Notes: generated by a model not told the origin, from the letters alone. A stretch of DNA of 14,513 nt from an uncultured Alphaproteobacteria bacterium (GCA_938003575.1 CALKYG010000427.1:1-14513), one strand, 5' to 3'. Positions 5,254 through 13,614 are shown, counted from the stretch's first letter. A program made the numbers and translations.

Positions 5254-6726
5254 ATGAGCGCTTCGAGCGACATGTCCTTGAGCGACGACAGGCCGTCGGC
5301 CGCCGGGTTGTGGCCGCGCTTCAGGGATCTCCTGAAGCGCGAGGAGCTGTCTTTTTGGCGCGCGCGGTTCCGCGATCCCCATATTGAGGCGGATTACATC
5401 GACCATCTCGTCAAGAACGAGCTTCCAAAAGAACGCAACGTCGATATCGCAGGTATAGCGCTCTATTTCGCTTACGGCGCACTCGACATTTTGACGATCA
5501 CGGCCAATCTCGACCTCGCATTGCTGCTACGCTGGGGCGTCGCTGTACCCCTCGCTGCGGCTCTAATTTCCCTCACTTATATCGACACGTTCAAACGCTA
5601 TTTCGGCTACATCACGATCGCGATCATGTTCATTTTCGCAAATGCGATCACAGGCATCATCCTCGTCATGCAGGCCGACTCGGCGCCGCCCTATCTGATC
5701 GGGATCTTTTACGTTTTCATCTTCTGCTCCTGCGTGCAGCGGATGGACTTCTTGACCGCCACATCCGCCTATATCCTCACGGCGGCTTTCTATATTACAG
5801 CGATCCTCGCCAAAGACACGATGGGACGCGAGGCGACGATCAGCGGCATCGCCTTCATGCTATCGTTCGTCGTGATTGCCGCGGGAACAAGCTACGTTCA
5901 GGAAGTGCGGTCGCGACGAATATGGCGACGAGACATGCAGCGCGCAGAGGACGCCGCTTTTATCGAGCGCCTGCTGATCGAAGCGACCGCTGCAGACCGG
6001 TCGAAAAACAACTTTCTTTCCGTCGTCACCCATGAACTGCGGACGCCGCTCCACCAGATCATCGGCTTTTCGGAGGTCTTGCGCGACGCAGAAAACTGCG
6101 AGTCGGACAGGTCGGACGAGTATCTCGACGCAATCCGTTCAGCTGCTCAGCAATTGCTTGCACGGATCGCCAAAATCCTGCGCTATTCAGACGCCACAGC
6201 GGGGAAAATCCGCTATCAGATCGAAAGTGCGCCGATCGCCGACGTCATAGACGCCGTCGCTTACGACTTCGCGGAGAAGGCCGCGCGCGCCGGGGTGACC
6301 CTCGACGCCGCAGGGGTCGCAGCGGCGGACATCGACATCGATCCGAACCACACTCGTTATGCGCTCGCCAATCTCGTTGAGAACGCAATCGCCGCGACGC
6401 CGAAAGGCGGGCGGGTGACGATCAAAGGCGAGATGCCGGCGGACGGCGGCTATCAAATCACTATCAGCGATAACGGGCGCGGCATGACGGAAGGACAGAT
6501 CGATTCCGCCCTGCGCCCGTTCACCCAGTCCGAGGACGCACGCACACGCACCATGGAAGGCATCGGACTCGGTCTCACTCTCGCGCACCGCATTCTCGCG
6601 GATCAAGGCGCCGAGCTTGTCGTTGACTCGAAGGTCGGCGCCGGCACGACCATTTCAATCCGCTTCGCATCGACGCGCAACGCAGGCGGCGACCAGGAGC
6701 AGGCGTCTATTCCGGCTTCCGTATGA
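5254..6726 (+). CDS. Membrane sensor histidine kinase (six-TM, PhcS/LqsS-like layout)
   Basis: This 490-aa inner-membrane sensor kinase has a cytoplasmic N-terminus of about 63 residues, including FRDPHIEADY. Six likely membrane spans follow (about 64-83, 87-108, 116-138, 147-163, 168-186, 196-214). A linker leads to the HisKA dimerisation helix with phospho-acceptor His260 in VVTHELRTPLH, and then the ATPase domain: N box Asn377 (NLVENAIAA), G1 DNGRGM (406-411) and G2 GIGLGL (436-441). No receiver domain is attached, and no response regulator gene is adjacent. Six-TM kinases without a periplasmic domain include quorum sensors such as LqsS and PhcS. The convergent neighbour is a PhcB-like methyltransferase, so an analogous role is suggested but not shown. 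The ribosome binding site is weak (GGCGAG about 12 nt upstream). The last 20 bp overlap the neighbour's 3' end. Confidence 0.92.
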   Translation: MSASSDMSLSDDRPSAAGLWPRFRDLLKREELSFWRARFRDPHIEADYIDHLVKNELPKERNVDIAGIALYFAYGALDILTITANLDLALLLRWGVAVPLAAALISLTYIDTFKRYFGYITIAIMFIFANAITGIILVMQADSAPPYLIGIFYVFIFCSCVQRMDFLTATSAYILTAAFYITAILAKDTMGREATISGIAFMLSFVVIAAGTSYVQEVRSRRIWRRDMQRAEDAAFIERLLIEATAADRSKNNFLSVVTHELRTPLHQIIGFSEVLRDAENCESDRSDEYLDAIRSAAQQLLARIAKILRYSDATAGKIRYQIESAPIADVIDAVAYDFAEKAARAGVTLDAAGVAAADIDIDPNHTRYALANLVENAIAATPKGGRVTIKGEMPADGGYQITISDNGRGMTEGQIDSALRPFTQSEDARTRTMEGIGLGLTLAHRILADQGAELVVDSKVGAGTTISIRFASTRNAGGDQEQASIPASV

Positions 6727-8143
6727 TCAGGAAATAGACGGACTTTATGCCGTCCTCTCTGATTTCGATTTCGGCTTCCGGAACACCCTGGGCCATTGCA
6801 AGCATTTCCTCACGGCTTCTGAAATAGAGCGTCCAGTCGGAAACGTGCTCGGCCTGCCACGTGATGCCGGTCGACAGGTTGTTGACGTTGGCTATAACGA
6901 GACGACCGCCCGGCTTTACGTAATCCAACATGCGCTTTGCAAACTTCGCGGCCAGCGGCAGACTTAGATAATCCACAAGGCCGAGCGAATAGATGACGTC
7001 CTGCGGCGGCAGGGTGAAGATGCTGCGGCCCGGATCAAGCATCTGCGTGAATGAAGCGTTGAGCGCTTTTGCGTTGAACCGCGGATCAGTGATGAAAGAA
7101 GGGTTCGACGACAGCGCATATTCCAACGCGCGCTGCTCCTGGTCGACGAAATTGATTTCCCAGCGGCAATTCGGCGCCGCAATTCGGGAAACGTGCTCAA
7201 ATTCGCGCGCTGGGCCGCTGCCGATGCTGGTTACGCGGAAAGTCTCATCGACATTAGTCCGGTTCCACTCGTTAAGAAGGTCGCCTAGCGTGAACATTCT
7301 CGCGACAATCGGGCGTCCCGCCACAAGGCCGAGCGAATGCAGGAACATTGCTTCGAGCGAATCCCCCTCCGGCCGCTCGTCATACATGTAGTTCATCAGC
7401 TGGTAGTCGCCGGGGTATCCGAGCGGTTTGAAATAGCTGCGATGCCAGGTTGCGCCCTTTACGAAAGTCCGCGTGACGACACGCTCCGTATAGGTTTTCA
7501 GCGCCGCGCGCATTTCGCGATTGTTGTGATGCGGAATGACGATGTCGTTCCCCGCCGCGATCATTGCAGCCCACGGCCTTTTGATTTCATCGTACAGGAA
7601 CTGGAATATTTCACCTTTCAGCTCTGACGACAGTTCGCTCTCGATCGGACCGACCGACCGTGAGATCCGGGCGAGATACGAGGCCGAAAAATCAAGCACA
7701 TCCGCACAATACGCCTTGTACTCGGCGGGAACGACCGCCATTTCACCAACGTTCGGCTGAGTCTTCGCATAAGCGACGGCGTTGCGGCGGCGCAGGTCGG
7801 CGAGATTGAAGTTCGCACCCTCAAGCGCAAAGCCGGCGTAAACGCGGTTTGGCGCCGACTCGGCTCTCGCCAATCGAGCGACGCCGCTGAAAATTTCCTG
7901 TCCGCCCTGCATCAGACGCAGGACGCCGACGCGATTGATTTCAGCCATTGCATCGTCCACCGAGTCGCCTTTGGCGAGCGCCCCAATTCCGCTGCCGCTG
8001 ATATTGCTCAGCTCGTAAGCTTCGTCGTTGAAAAACAGCGTAGGGGGGGAACCGACGAAAAATTTCTCCGCGGGAAAACGCTCCCGACGGAAAAACTGCG
8101 CCCTGCCCTGGGCGCCCGGCAGTGTTTCATAGGTATTCGACAT
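6707..8143 (-). CDS. PilZ domain-PhcB-like SAM methyltransferase fusion
   Basis: This 478-aa protein has two parts. Residues about 10-115 look like a PilZ c-di-GMP-binding domain: an Arg-rich stretch (Arg19, Arg20, Arg22) precedes the NxSxxG motif NISGSG (47-52). The classical RxxxR spacing is not exact, so ligand binding is uncertain. Residues about 135-478 resemble PhcB-type enzymes, which methylate 3-hydroxy fatty acids to form the methyl-ester signals of Ralstonia. The family block LGYPGDYQLMN (241-251) with PEGDSL (258-263) precedes the SAM-binding motif SIGSGPARE (306-314), then DVIYSLGLVDYL and KPGGRLVIANV. The protein is cytoplasmic, with no membrane segments. The ATG at 8143 has GGA about 10 nt upstream; a TTG at 8155 is an alternative. 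The promoter candidate has a CtrA-like box in its spacer. The start is divergent from a FadL-type channel gene, and the 3' end overlaps the kinase gene. Confidence 0.85.
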   Translation of the reverse strand: MSNTYETLPGAQGRAQFFRRERFPAEKFFVGSPPTLFFNDEAYELSNISGSGIGALAKGDSVDDAMAEINRVGVLRLMQGGQEIFSGVARLARAESAPNRVYAGFALEGANFNLADLRRRNAVAYAKTQPNVGEMAVVPAEYKAYCADVLDFSASYLARISRSVGPIESELSSELKGEIFQFLYDEIKRPWAAMIAAGNDIVIPHHNNREMRAALKTYTERVVTRTFVKGATWHRSYFKPLGYPGDYQLMNYMYDERPEGDSLEAMFLHSLGLVAGRPIVARMFTLGDLLNEWNRTNVDETFRVTSIGSGPAREFEHVSRIAAPNCRWEINFVDQEQRALEYALSSNPSFITDPRFNAKALNASFTQMLDPGRSIFTLPPQDVIYSLGLVDYLSLPLAAKFAKRMLDYVKPGGRLVIANVNNLSTGITWQAEHVSDWTLYFRSREEMLAMAQGVPEAEIEIREDGIKSVYFLIIRKPE

Positions 8144-8173
8144 AACTCGATCCAAAACGCCACGGCGCGGGCC

Positions 8174-8201
8174 AGTATCGTTAATAAATCGTTAATTTCA
8201 A
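8174..8201 (-). promoter_or_regulatory. Candidate promoter of the PilZ-methyltransferase gene
   Basis: On the minus strand TTGAAA (-35, complement of 8196-8201) and GATACT (-10, complement of 8174-8179) are 16 bp apart. Transcription would start about 24 nt ahead of the ATG at 8143. The whole spacer is filled by a CtrA-like box. Confidence 0.45.
8181..8195. promoter_or_regulatory. CtrA-like box TTAA-N7-TTAA
   Basis: TTAA, seven bases, TTAA: an exact match to the full CtrA recognition sequence of alphaproteobacteria. It lies in the spacer of the candidate methyltransferase promoter. Binding there would more likely repress than activate, as activated promoters usually carry the box at the -35. 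Confidence 0.55.
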
Positions 8202-8268
8202 TGATAATCTGTGCGAATTTCCGCCAGCCGCCAGCCAAATGCAGCCTGCCCACGAACAGACGCACCTG

Positions 8269-8283
8269 TTAACCAATCGTCAA
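8269..8283 (+). promoter_or_regulatory. Second, imperfect CtrA-like box upstream of the FadL-type gene
   Basis: TTAACCAATCGTCAA matches TTAA-N7-TTAA at seven of eight bases and has the frequent TTAACC start. It is centred 56 bp upstream of the FadL-type start codon. It carries some weight because of the exact box 74 bp away. Confidence 0.35.
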
Positions 8284-8331
8284 GCTCTCGGTGGTGAAGG
8301 CTGGGGTTCACGCCTTTGAAGGGGAGTCGCC

Positions 8332-9669
8332 ATGCGCCGGATCAAGCCGTTGGGCGCCGCCGCAATGATCTTCTGCGCCAGCGCCGGCAACGCAGCGGCT
8401 GGCGGATTCAATCTCGACCACCAGAACGCGGCGGCCCTTGGCGCTGCCTTCGCTGGGTCGGAAAGCCGGCGTGCGGACGCCGGTTTCGCCGCCTACAATC
8501 CTGCATCGATAGCCGGACTGGAGCGCGCAGAAATCAATCTGTCGGCAACCGGCGTCTTGCCGTCGGCGCGTTATCTGAACGCAGATGGGACATTAATTGG
8601 CGGAACCCCAGTCGCCGGGGCCGCGTCGGGCCGTGGCGTGATCACGGATGCCGTGGTCCCGAACCTTTCTTTCGCCGCGCCGGTAACTGACAGACTGTCG
8701 GTCGGCATCGTCCTCAATGCGACGTTCGGCCTCAAGACGGCGTTCGCACCAGATTCGATCGTGCGGTATCAGGCGCAAGGGAGCGATTTGAGGGTTCTCG
8801 AAGCGGCGCCGACGGCGGCTTTCGAAGTGTCGCCGAATTTTCGCCTTGGCGCCAGCCTGCGCATTCAGCATATGGACCTCTCGCTGACGTCGATTATCGA
8901 CGCGGGGGGCGTCGCGGCGGCGAATTCAATTCCCGGCTTTTCTCCCGGAAGCAGTGATCTCGCCGCCGATTTCGATGTCCAAGACATCGCAATCGGCTAC
9001 GCCGTCGGCCTGCAGGCAGATCTCACGCCGAGGGTTCACGGCGGCTTCGCCTACATTTCGAAAATCGACCACAGCCTCAATGGCGACGCGCATTTCGATC
9101 TCGCTTCAAGCGCCGCGGCGCAGATTCTGAATGGCGCAGCCGGACTCTTCGGGGCAGATCGCTTCACCTCGCAATTCGCCACGCCCGCGACCGCTGCCCT
9201 TGGCGCTGAAATTGAGCTTTCCGAAAGGCTCTCCGCGCTCGCGTCCGCACGCGTCATGTTCTGGTCGAGCTTTGAGCGGGTGGCGCTCGCTTTCAACGAC
9301 AGTGCAACACCCGACGAGATTTTGACACAGGACTGGAAAGACAGCGTCCTCCTCTCGATCGGCGCCGAGTTTGATGCAACCGACAGTACAACATTTCGCG
9401 CGGGGTTTATGTATGACGAATCGCCTGTCAACGCGACGTTTGCACATCCGCGAATCCCTGACGGCGACCGGTATTGGATCACTGCGGGCCTTACGAGGAA
9501 TTTTGGCGACAAACTTATCGCCGACATCGGCGCCGCCTATGCATTCTTCAGCGACCGCCCTGTCAATCTCGACGGCGCCGCACCTGAGAATCTTTTTCGG
9601 GGCGCGCTGACGGCCGATTTCGAAACGGAGGTTCTCGCCGCCTCTCTGCGCATCCGCTACAAATTCTAA
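8332..9669 (+). CDS. OmpP1/FadL/TodX-family outer-membrane channel
   Basis: This 445-aa outer-membrane beta-barrel belongs to a family that takes up long-chain fatty acids and other hydrophobic compounds. Residues 1-23 are a signal peptide (MRRIK, hydrophobic core, ending AAA before GGFNL). The mature N-terminus has the family pattern GGFNLDHQNAAALGAAFAG and the AAYNPASIAGL hatch motif (NPA at 56-58). Alternating beta strands fill the rest, and the protein ends ...RIRYKF, a C-terminal Phe being the usual barrel-assembly signal. The length fits the family. The ATG has GGGGAG 6 nt upstream. It is divergent from the PilZ-methyltransferase gene. Because that enzyme probably makes a fatty-acid methyl ester, this channel may move the signal or its precursor, which is an inference from gene order. 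Assignment to a true fatty-acid transporter rather than a hydrocarbon channel is not possible here. Confidence 0.9.
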   Translation: MRRIKPLGAAAMIFCASAGNAAAGGFNLDHQNAAALGAAFAGSESRRADAGFAAYNPASIAGLERAEINLSATGVLPSARYLNADGTLIGGTPVAGAASGRGVITDAVVPNLSFAAPVTDRLSVGIVLNATFGLKTAFAPDSIVRYQAQGSDLRVLEAAPTAAFEVSPNFRLGASLRIQHMDLSLTSIIDAGGVAAANSIPGFSPGSSDLAADFDVQDIAIGYAVGLQADLTPRVHGGFAYISKIDHSLNGDAHFDLASSAAAQILNGAAGLFGADRFTSQFATPATAALGAEIELSERLSALASARVMFWSSFERVALAFNDSATPDEILTQDWKDSVLLSIGAEFDATDSTTFRAGFMYDESPVNATFAHPRIPDGDRYWITAGLTRNFGDKLIADIGAAYAFFSDRPVNLDGAAPENLFRGALTADFETEVLAASLRIRYKF

Positions 9670-9672
9670 GCG

Positions 9673-10137
9673 TCACCAAGGCCGCCCATCTTTGTGGATG
9701 AACCGCCAGCCCGCCTCATCCTTGACCGCCTTCATGTCGATGGCAGGGTCGGTGTATTCTACAGTTTCGAACTCGGCGCGAGAGCCAACCTCAAGGAAGA
9801 CCGCTTCCGCGCCTGAGCGGTTCACCTGATGGTGCCCATTCGCGACGCCGGCGGGAAAAGCGGCGGCGTCGCCTGCTTTCAGCAGGGTCTCTCCCGTATC
9901 CTCTATGAGAACCGCTTCGCCCGCGAGCAAGATAACGAATTCGTCTTCATTCTGATGCCAATGGCGATGCGCTGACGCGGCGCCCGGTTTCAACGTGCAC
10001 AGGTTTACGCCGTATTGAGTGAGGCCGCCGGCGTCACCGATGCGCATACGGCTGCGCCCTTCAACTGCGCGATTGAACGGATGCGGATAACCCGTACCGG
10101 TTAGCACGAGAACTTTATCGAGATTAATCTTCGGCAT
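9673..10137 (-). CDS. Single-domain cupin protein
   Basis: This small (154 aa) cytoplasmic cupin is predicted to bind a metal. Cupin motif 1 (residues 52-72) begins at Gly52 and supplies His57, His59, His61 and Glu66 as potential ligands. Motif 2 (89-106), GDAAAFPAGVANGHHQVN, supplies the last histidine (His102 or His103). The general form resembles the uncharacterised cupins of COG3837, some of which bind sugars or other small molecules; the substrate here is unknown. The start is clear: AGGAGG lies 5 nt before the ATG. The gene is divergent from dapE with a very short spacer, and its 3' end is only 3 bp from that of the FadL-type gene on the opposite strand. Confidence 0.88.
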   Translation of the reverse strand: MPKINLDKVLVLTGTGYPHPFNRAVEGRSRMRIGDAGGLTQYGVNLCTLKPGAASAHRHWHQNEDEFVILLAGEAVLIEDTGETLLKAGDAAAFPAGVANGHHQVNRSGAEAVFLEVGSRAEFETVEYTDPAIDMKAVKDEAGWRFIHKDGRPW

Positions 10138-10182
10138 ACATGCCTCCTTGTGACCGCAAAGGCCCTAGTCTACCAGAACGCC

Positions 10183-11349
10183 ATGACGATTATCGATCCT
10201 ATCCGCCTAACGTGCGATTTGATCCGGAAAGCTTCCGTGACGCCGAAAGATGACGGCGCGCTGGACGTACTTGAAGAAAGAATGAAGGCAATCGGATTCC
10301 GATGCGTTCGCCTGAAATTTGAAGAGCCGGGAACGGATCCCGTCGACAATCTCTATGCGCGCTGGGGCGCCGGAGAGCCGGCTTTCTGCTTCGCCGGCCA
10401 CACCGATGTCGTTCCCGCCGGCGACCCCGACGAATGGAGCGCGCCGCCTTTTGATCCGACCGAAAAGGACGGCGCCCTCTATGGGCGCGGCGCAGCGGAC
10501 ATGAAGGGCGCGATCGCCGCGTTCGCAGCCGCCGCCGAGCGCACCATCGCACGCAAGCCCAAAGGGTCGATCGTCTTTCTGATAACCGGCGATGAGGAAG
10601 GTCCGGCCGTCAACGGCACGAAAAAGATCCTGCGTTGGATGGAAGAGCGGGGCGAGAGAATATCTCATTGTCTCGTCGGAGAACCTTCGTCAAGCGAGAC
10701 GCTCGGCGACATGATAAAGATCGGCCGGCGCGGCAGCGCCAATTGCTGGCTGACCGTTTTCGGCGCACAGGGCCATGTCGCCTATCCGGCGCGGGCGAAG
10801 AATCCGATTCCGGCGCTCCTTAAGAAGCTGTTGACGCTCAGCGAAACGCCGCTTGACGACGGGTGCGAGCATTTCCAACCGTCGAGTCTTCAGATTACGG
10901 ACATTCACGTCGGAAACCCCGCATCCAACGTAATCCCGGCGAAAGCAGCGGCGCGCTTCAATATCCGATTCAATCCGAACTGGACCGGCGAAAGCCTCGA
11001 AGCCTATCTACGCCGGACGCTCGACGAATCTGCCGCAGCCGCAGGCGTTCGCTATGAATTGTCCGTGATCTGCTCCGGCGACGCTTTCCTGACTGCGGAC
11101 GACAAGTTCCTCAATCTCGTCGCCTCGGCGATCAGAGACAAGACAGGCCTGGATCCCGATCTGTCAACTTCGGGCGGCACGTCCGACGCACGATTCATCA
11201 AGGGCGTTGCGCCGGTCTGCGAATTCGGCTTGGTTGGCAAAACGATTCACAAGGTTGACGAACATGCGCCGATCGCTGACATCCTGGCGCTAACGGATAT
11301 TTATGAATCGATACTCGCCTGCTATTTCGAGATCTATGGCGTACGCTGA
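10183..11349 (+). CDS. dapE: Succinyl-diaminopimelate desuccinylase
   Basis: DapE (388 aa) hydrolyses N-succinyl-LL-2,6-diaminopimelate in the lysine/meso-DAP pathway that feeds peptidoglycan synthesis. It is a dizinc M20-type enzyme of the cytoplasm. The ligands and base are in place: His73 (FAGHTDVVP), Asp106 (GRGAADMKG), catalytic Glu138 and Glu139 (TGDEEGP), Glu167 (VGEPSSS) and His356 (GKTIHKVDEH). The lid/dimerisation domain lies around 180-290. The ATG at 10183 gives the usual N-terminus (MTIIDPIRLTCDLIRKASVTP); an upstream GTG at 10150 is possible but would add an unusual 11 residues. Neither start has a strong ribosome binding site. Its TGA overlaps the ATG of the next gene by one base, so the two are co-translated. 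Confidence 0.95.
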   Translation: MTIIDPIRLTCDLIRKASVTPKDDGALDVLEERMKAIGFRCVRLKFEEPGTDPVDNLYARWGAGEPAFCFAGHTDVVPAGDPDEWSAPPFDPTEKDGALYGRGAADMKGAIAAFAAAAERTIARKPKGSIVFLITGDEEGPAVNGTKKILRWMEERGERISHCLVGEPSSSETLGDMIKIGRRGSANCWLTVFGAQGHVAYPARAKNPIPALLKKLLTLSETPLDDGCEHFQPSSLQITDIHVGNPASNVIPAKAAARFNIRFNPNWTGESLEAYLRRTLDESAAAAGVRYELSVICSGDAFLTADDKFLNLVASAIRDKTGLDPDLSTSGGTSDARFIKGVAPVCEFGLVGKTIHKVDEHAPIADILALTDIYESILACYFEIYGVR

Positions 11350-11960
11350 TGAGTTTGCTTGATGGCGCAGCGCGCCAGATTGCCGGCGCGACAGCGATGG
11401 CGGCCGGCAGGGAGAACTGGAAGACCTCGCTAGACCGATCAATAGACGCTGTCTTCAGCTCGTTTGGCGCCTTCGTTCTTTCTGCTCCGTTCGTCGTTCT
11501 CTTCACCTGGTCCGCGAAACGCGCGGCGACGCGCGTTCCGGACCTCACGGGCACATTGTACGAGATCGCGCCGCTGGAACTTCTCATTGTCGGTGATCTT
11601 ACGGTTTACGCGCTCGACTGGGTCGCAAGTCTAGCCCTGCTTCTCACGATTGCACGATTAACGGGCGGGGCCGGACGGGCGGCGGAAATCATCGTCGGCT
11701 ACAATTGGATTCAACCGCTCGTGGCGGCGGTGCAATTGCCTCCAGTCGCCATCATGGCGTCGACCGCGAGCGCTGGCGCGGGCGGCGTCGCTGGGCTGCC
11801 CTCTTTTGCAATTACAATTTATCTGATCTGGGGAATCATCCGGCGCGGCCTTGGCGCGACGGCGCCGGCGGCGACCGCCATTCTGGTCATGTTGATTATC
11901 GTCGGCGGCGTCATCGAATTTTTCGGGTCGGCGGCCATGAGAGCGCTCGCCGGACCCTAG
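11349..11960 (+). CDS. Hypothetical integral membrane protein
   Basis: This 203-aa inner-membrane protein has about five hydrophobic segments (34-54, 76-102, 120-140, 149-164, 170-193). The second half is rich in Ala, Gly and Ile. No catalytic or binding motif is visible, and I do not recognise the family. The start is fixed by the TGATG overlap with the end of dapE, which also implies co-transcription. The stop codon overlaps that of truA on the other strand through the palindrome CTAG. A transport or envelope role would fit the dapE neighbourhood but is only a guess. Confidence 0.8.
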   Translation: MSLLDGAARQIAGATAMAAGRENWKTSLDRSIDAVFSSFGAFVLSAPFVVLFTWSAKRAATRVPDLTGTLYEIAPLELLIVGDLTVYALDWVASLALLLTIARLTGGAGRAAEIIVGYNWIQPLVAAVQLPPVAIMASTASAGAGGVAGLPSFAITIYLIWGIIRRGLGATAPAATAILVMLIIVGGVIEFFGSAAMRALAGP

Positions 11961-12697
11961 TCATAATCGGCCTTAAGGAAATATAGGCCCTCAGCCGGCG
12001 CCACCTGTCCGCAGCGCTGGCGGTCGCGGGCGTGGAACGCACTCTCAAAATCAGCAGCCGACCAGCGTCCGAATCCGACCTCGACCAGGCTTCCAACCAT
12101 TGAGCGGACCTGATGGTGCAGGAAGGAGCGCGCTGACGTTTCAACGATAACTTCATCGCCGTCGCGCCGCACGGATATTGAGGACAACGTCTTCACTGGC
12201 GTTTCCGCCTGACATGTTGATGCGCGAAATGTCGTGAAATCATGCCGGCCGACGAGCGACTGCGCGGATTGATGCATCGAAGAGGCGTCCAGCGGCGGCG
12301 CGAGCCGCCAGGCTCTGCCCAAGTCCAGCGCCAACGGCGCCCGGCGATTGATGATTCGGTAGCGGTAATGGCGCCGCACAGCCGAGAAGCGTGAGTGAAA
12401 ATCGGTCGCGGCGCGCACGACCGAAAGCACGGCGACCGGCTGCGGCTTCAGGTGGAAGTTGAGCGCCTCGCAAACCCTGTAGGGGTCGGCGTCCTTTTCA
12501 ATATCGAAATGCGCCGGCATGCCGATCGCGTGCACCCCGGCGTCGGTGCGTCCTGCTGAATGCGCCGTTACTCGTTCTCCGCAATAGCGGAAAATCGCCT
12601 CTTCAAGCGCGCCCTGAACCGAAAGGCCGTTCTCCTGGCGCTGCCAGCCGACAAATGGGCCCCCGTCATATTCGAGAATGACAAGAAAGCGCGGCAT
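11957..12697 (-). CDS. truA: tRNA pseudouridine(38-40) synthase
   Basis: TruA (246 aa) converts uridines 38-40 in the anticodon arm of tRNAs to pseudouridine. The catalytic Asp52 lies in the signature GRTDAGVHA. Other family blocks are the N-terminal EYDGGPFVGWQRQ (9-21), RRHYRYRI in the middle and FLHHQVRSMVG near the C-terminus. The length is normal. It is the last gene of the minus-strand cluster def-fmt-truA, and its ATG overlaps the fmt stop by one base (TGATG). Its 3' end overlaps the convergent membrane-protein gene by 4 bp, with no room for a terminator between them. Confidence 0.97.
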   Translation of the reverse strand: MPRFLVILEYDGGPFVGWQRQENGLSVQGALEEAIFRYCGERVTAHSAGRTDAGVHAIGMPAHFDIEKDADPYRVCEALNFHLKPQPVAVLSVVRAATDFHSRFSAVRRHYRYRIINRRAPLALDLGRAWRLAPPLDASSMHQSAQSLVGRHDFTTFRASTCQAETPVKTLSSISVRRDGDEVIVETSARSFLHHQVRSMVGSLVEVGFGRWSAADFESAFHARDRQRCGQVAPAEGLYFLKADYD

Positions 12698-13614
12698 CAG
12701 AGCCGTTCGCCCAGCTCTAGCGCAAAACCGCGCAGGAGGCCGGCTGCATCCTGCACTGCCTTTCCGGCGCGCTGCACTCTCAAAAGTTCAATCGCGCCGT
12801 CGCCGCAACCGACGACCAGATGAATGTCATTCTCAAGAATTTCGCCCGGTGCGCCTTTGCCCATCGCCGGGCGCGACAGCAGCGCCTTGATCCGCTCGCC
12901 GTTGGCTTCGAACCACGCGCCCGGAAAGGGCGACAATCCTCGGATGTGACGATCGACCTCGCGCGCGGGTCGATTCCAGTCAATTTTGGCTTCGGCCGAC
13001 GAAATCTTTGCGGCGTAAACAACGCCCTCCTCTGCCTGCGGCGTCTCGACAAGCGCCCCGCGCTCAAGCGCCGATAGAAAGCGGGGCAACAGCTGCGCGC
13101 CGACAAGCGCCAGCCGATCATGCAGCGTCGCCGCTGTATCATCGTTCCGGATTTCGACTGTTTCGGAAAGCAGAATCGGACCGGTATCCAGGCCCTCTTC
13201 CATGCGCATCACCTGAACGCCGGTTACAGCGTCGCCCGCCATGATCGCGCGCTGGATAGGCGCCGCGCCGCGCCAGCGCGGCAACAATGAGGCGTGAAGA
13301 TTGAAACAGCCGAGGCGCGGGGCGCCGAGAACGTCTTTCGGCAGCATGACTCCGTAGGCGACGACGATCGCGGCGTCGAGGTCAAGCGCTTCGAAATCGG
13401 CCCGCACCTCGTGCTTTTTGAATCCGCGCGGCGTTCTCACCTCCAGCCCGTGCGCCGCGGCGACGCTGTGCACCGGCGACTGCGTCAGCTTTCGTCCACG
13501 GCCCGCGGGCTTTGGTTCGCGTGTATAGACGGCGGCGATCTCATGACCCGCGGCTATCAGTTCGACGAGACTCGTCGCTGCAAAAGCCGGAGTCCCCATA
13601 AAGGCGAGTCGCAT
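12697..13614 (-). CDS. fmt: Methionyl-tRNA formyltransferase
   Basis: Fmt (305 aa) transfers a formyl group from 10-formyl-tetrahydrofolate to initiator Met-tRNA. The N-terminal hydrolase-like domain (about 1-190) carries the catalytic triad Asn105, His107 and Asp143 in the blocks [18 protein letters not shown] and EEGLDTGPI. The C-terminal tRNA-binding domain follows (about 200-305). The length is typical. The start at 13614 has GGAG about 10 nt upstream. The def stop lies 60 bp before it on the same strand, so both are probably in one transcript, pairing addition and removal of the formyl group. No unusual residue is seen. Confidence 0.97.
   Translation of the reverse strand: MRLAFMGTPAFAATSLVELIAAGHEIAAVYTREPKPAGRGRKLTQSPVHSVAAAHGLEVRTPRGFKKHEVRADFEALDLDAAIVVAYGVMLPKDVLGAPRLGCFNLHASLLPRWRGAAPIQRAIMAGDAVTGVQVMRMEEGLDTGPILLSETVEIRNDDTAATLHDRLALVGAQLLPRFLSALERGALVETPQAEEGVVYAAKISSAEAKIDWNRPAREVDRHIRGLSPFPGAWFEANGERIKALLSRPAMGKGAPGEILENDIHLVVGCGDGAIELLRVQRAGKAVQDAAGLLRGFALELGERL

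Noticed and set aside
8294..8311. GTGAA-N8-TTCAC inverted repeat upstream of the FadL-type gene as another Crp-like site
   Set aside because: The spacing between half sites is too large by four bases for a CRP dimer, and it lacks the CGCCCG centre seen in the other boxes. It could still be an unrelated short dyad.
8992..9447. Minus-strand open frames inside the FadL-type gene
   Set aside because: They are antisense to an intact beta-barrel protein with signal peptide and C-terminal Phe; no independent support.
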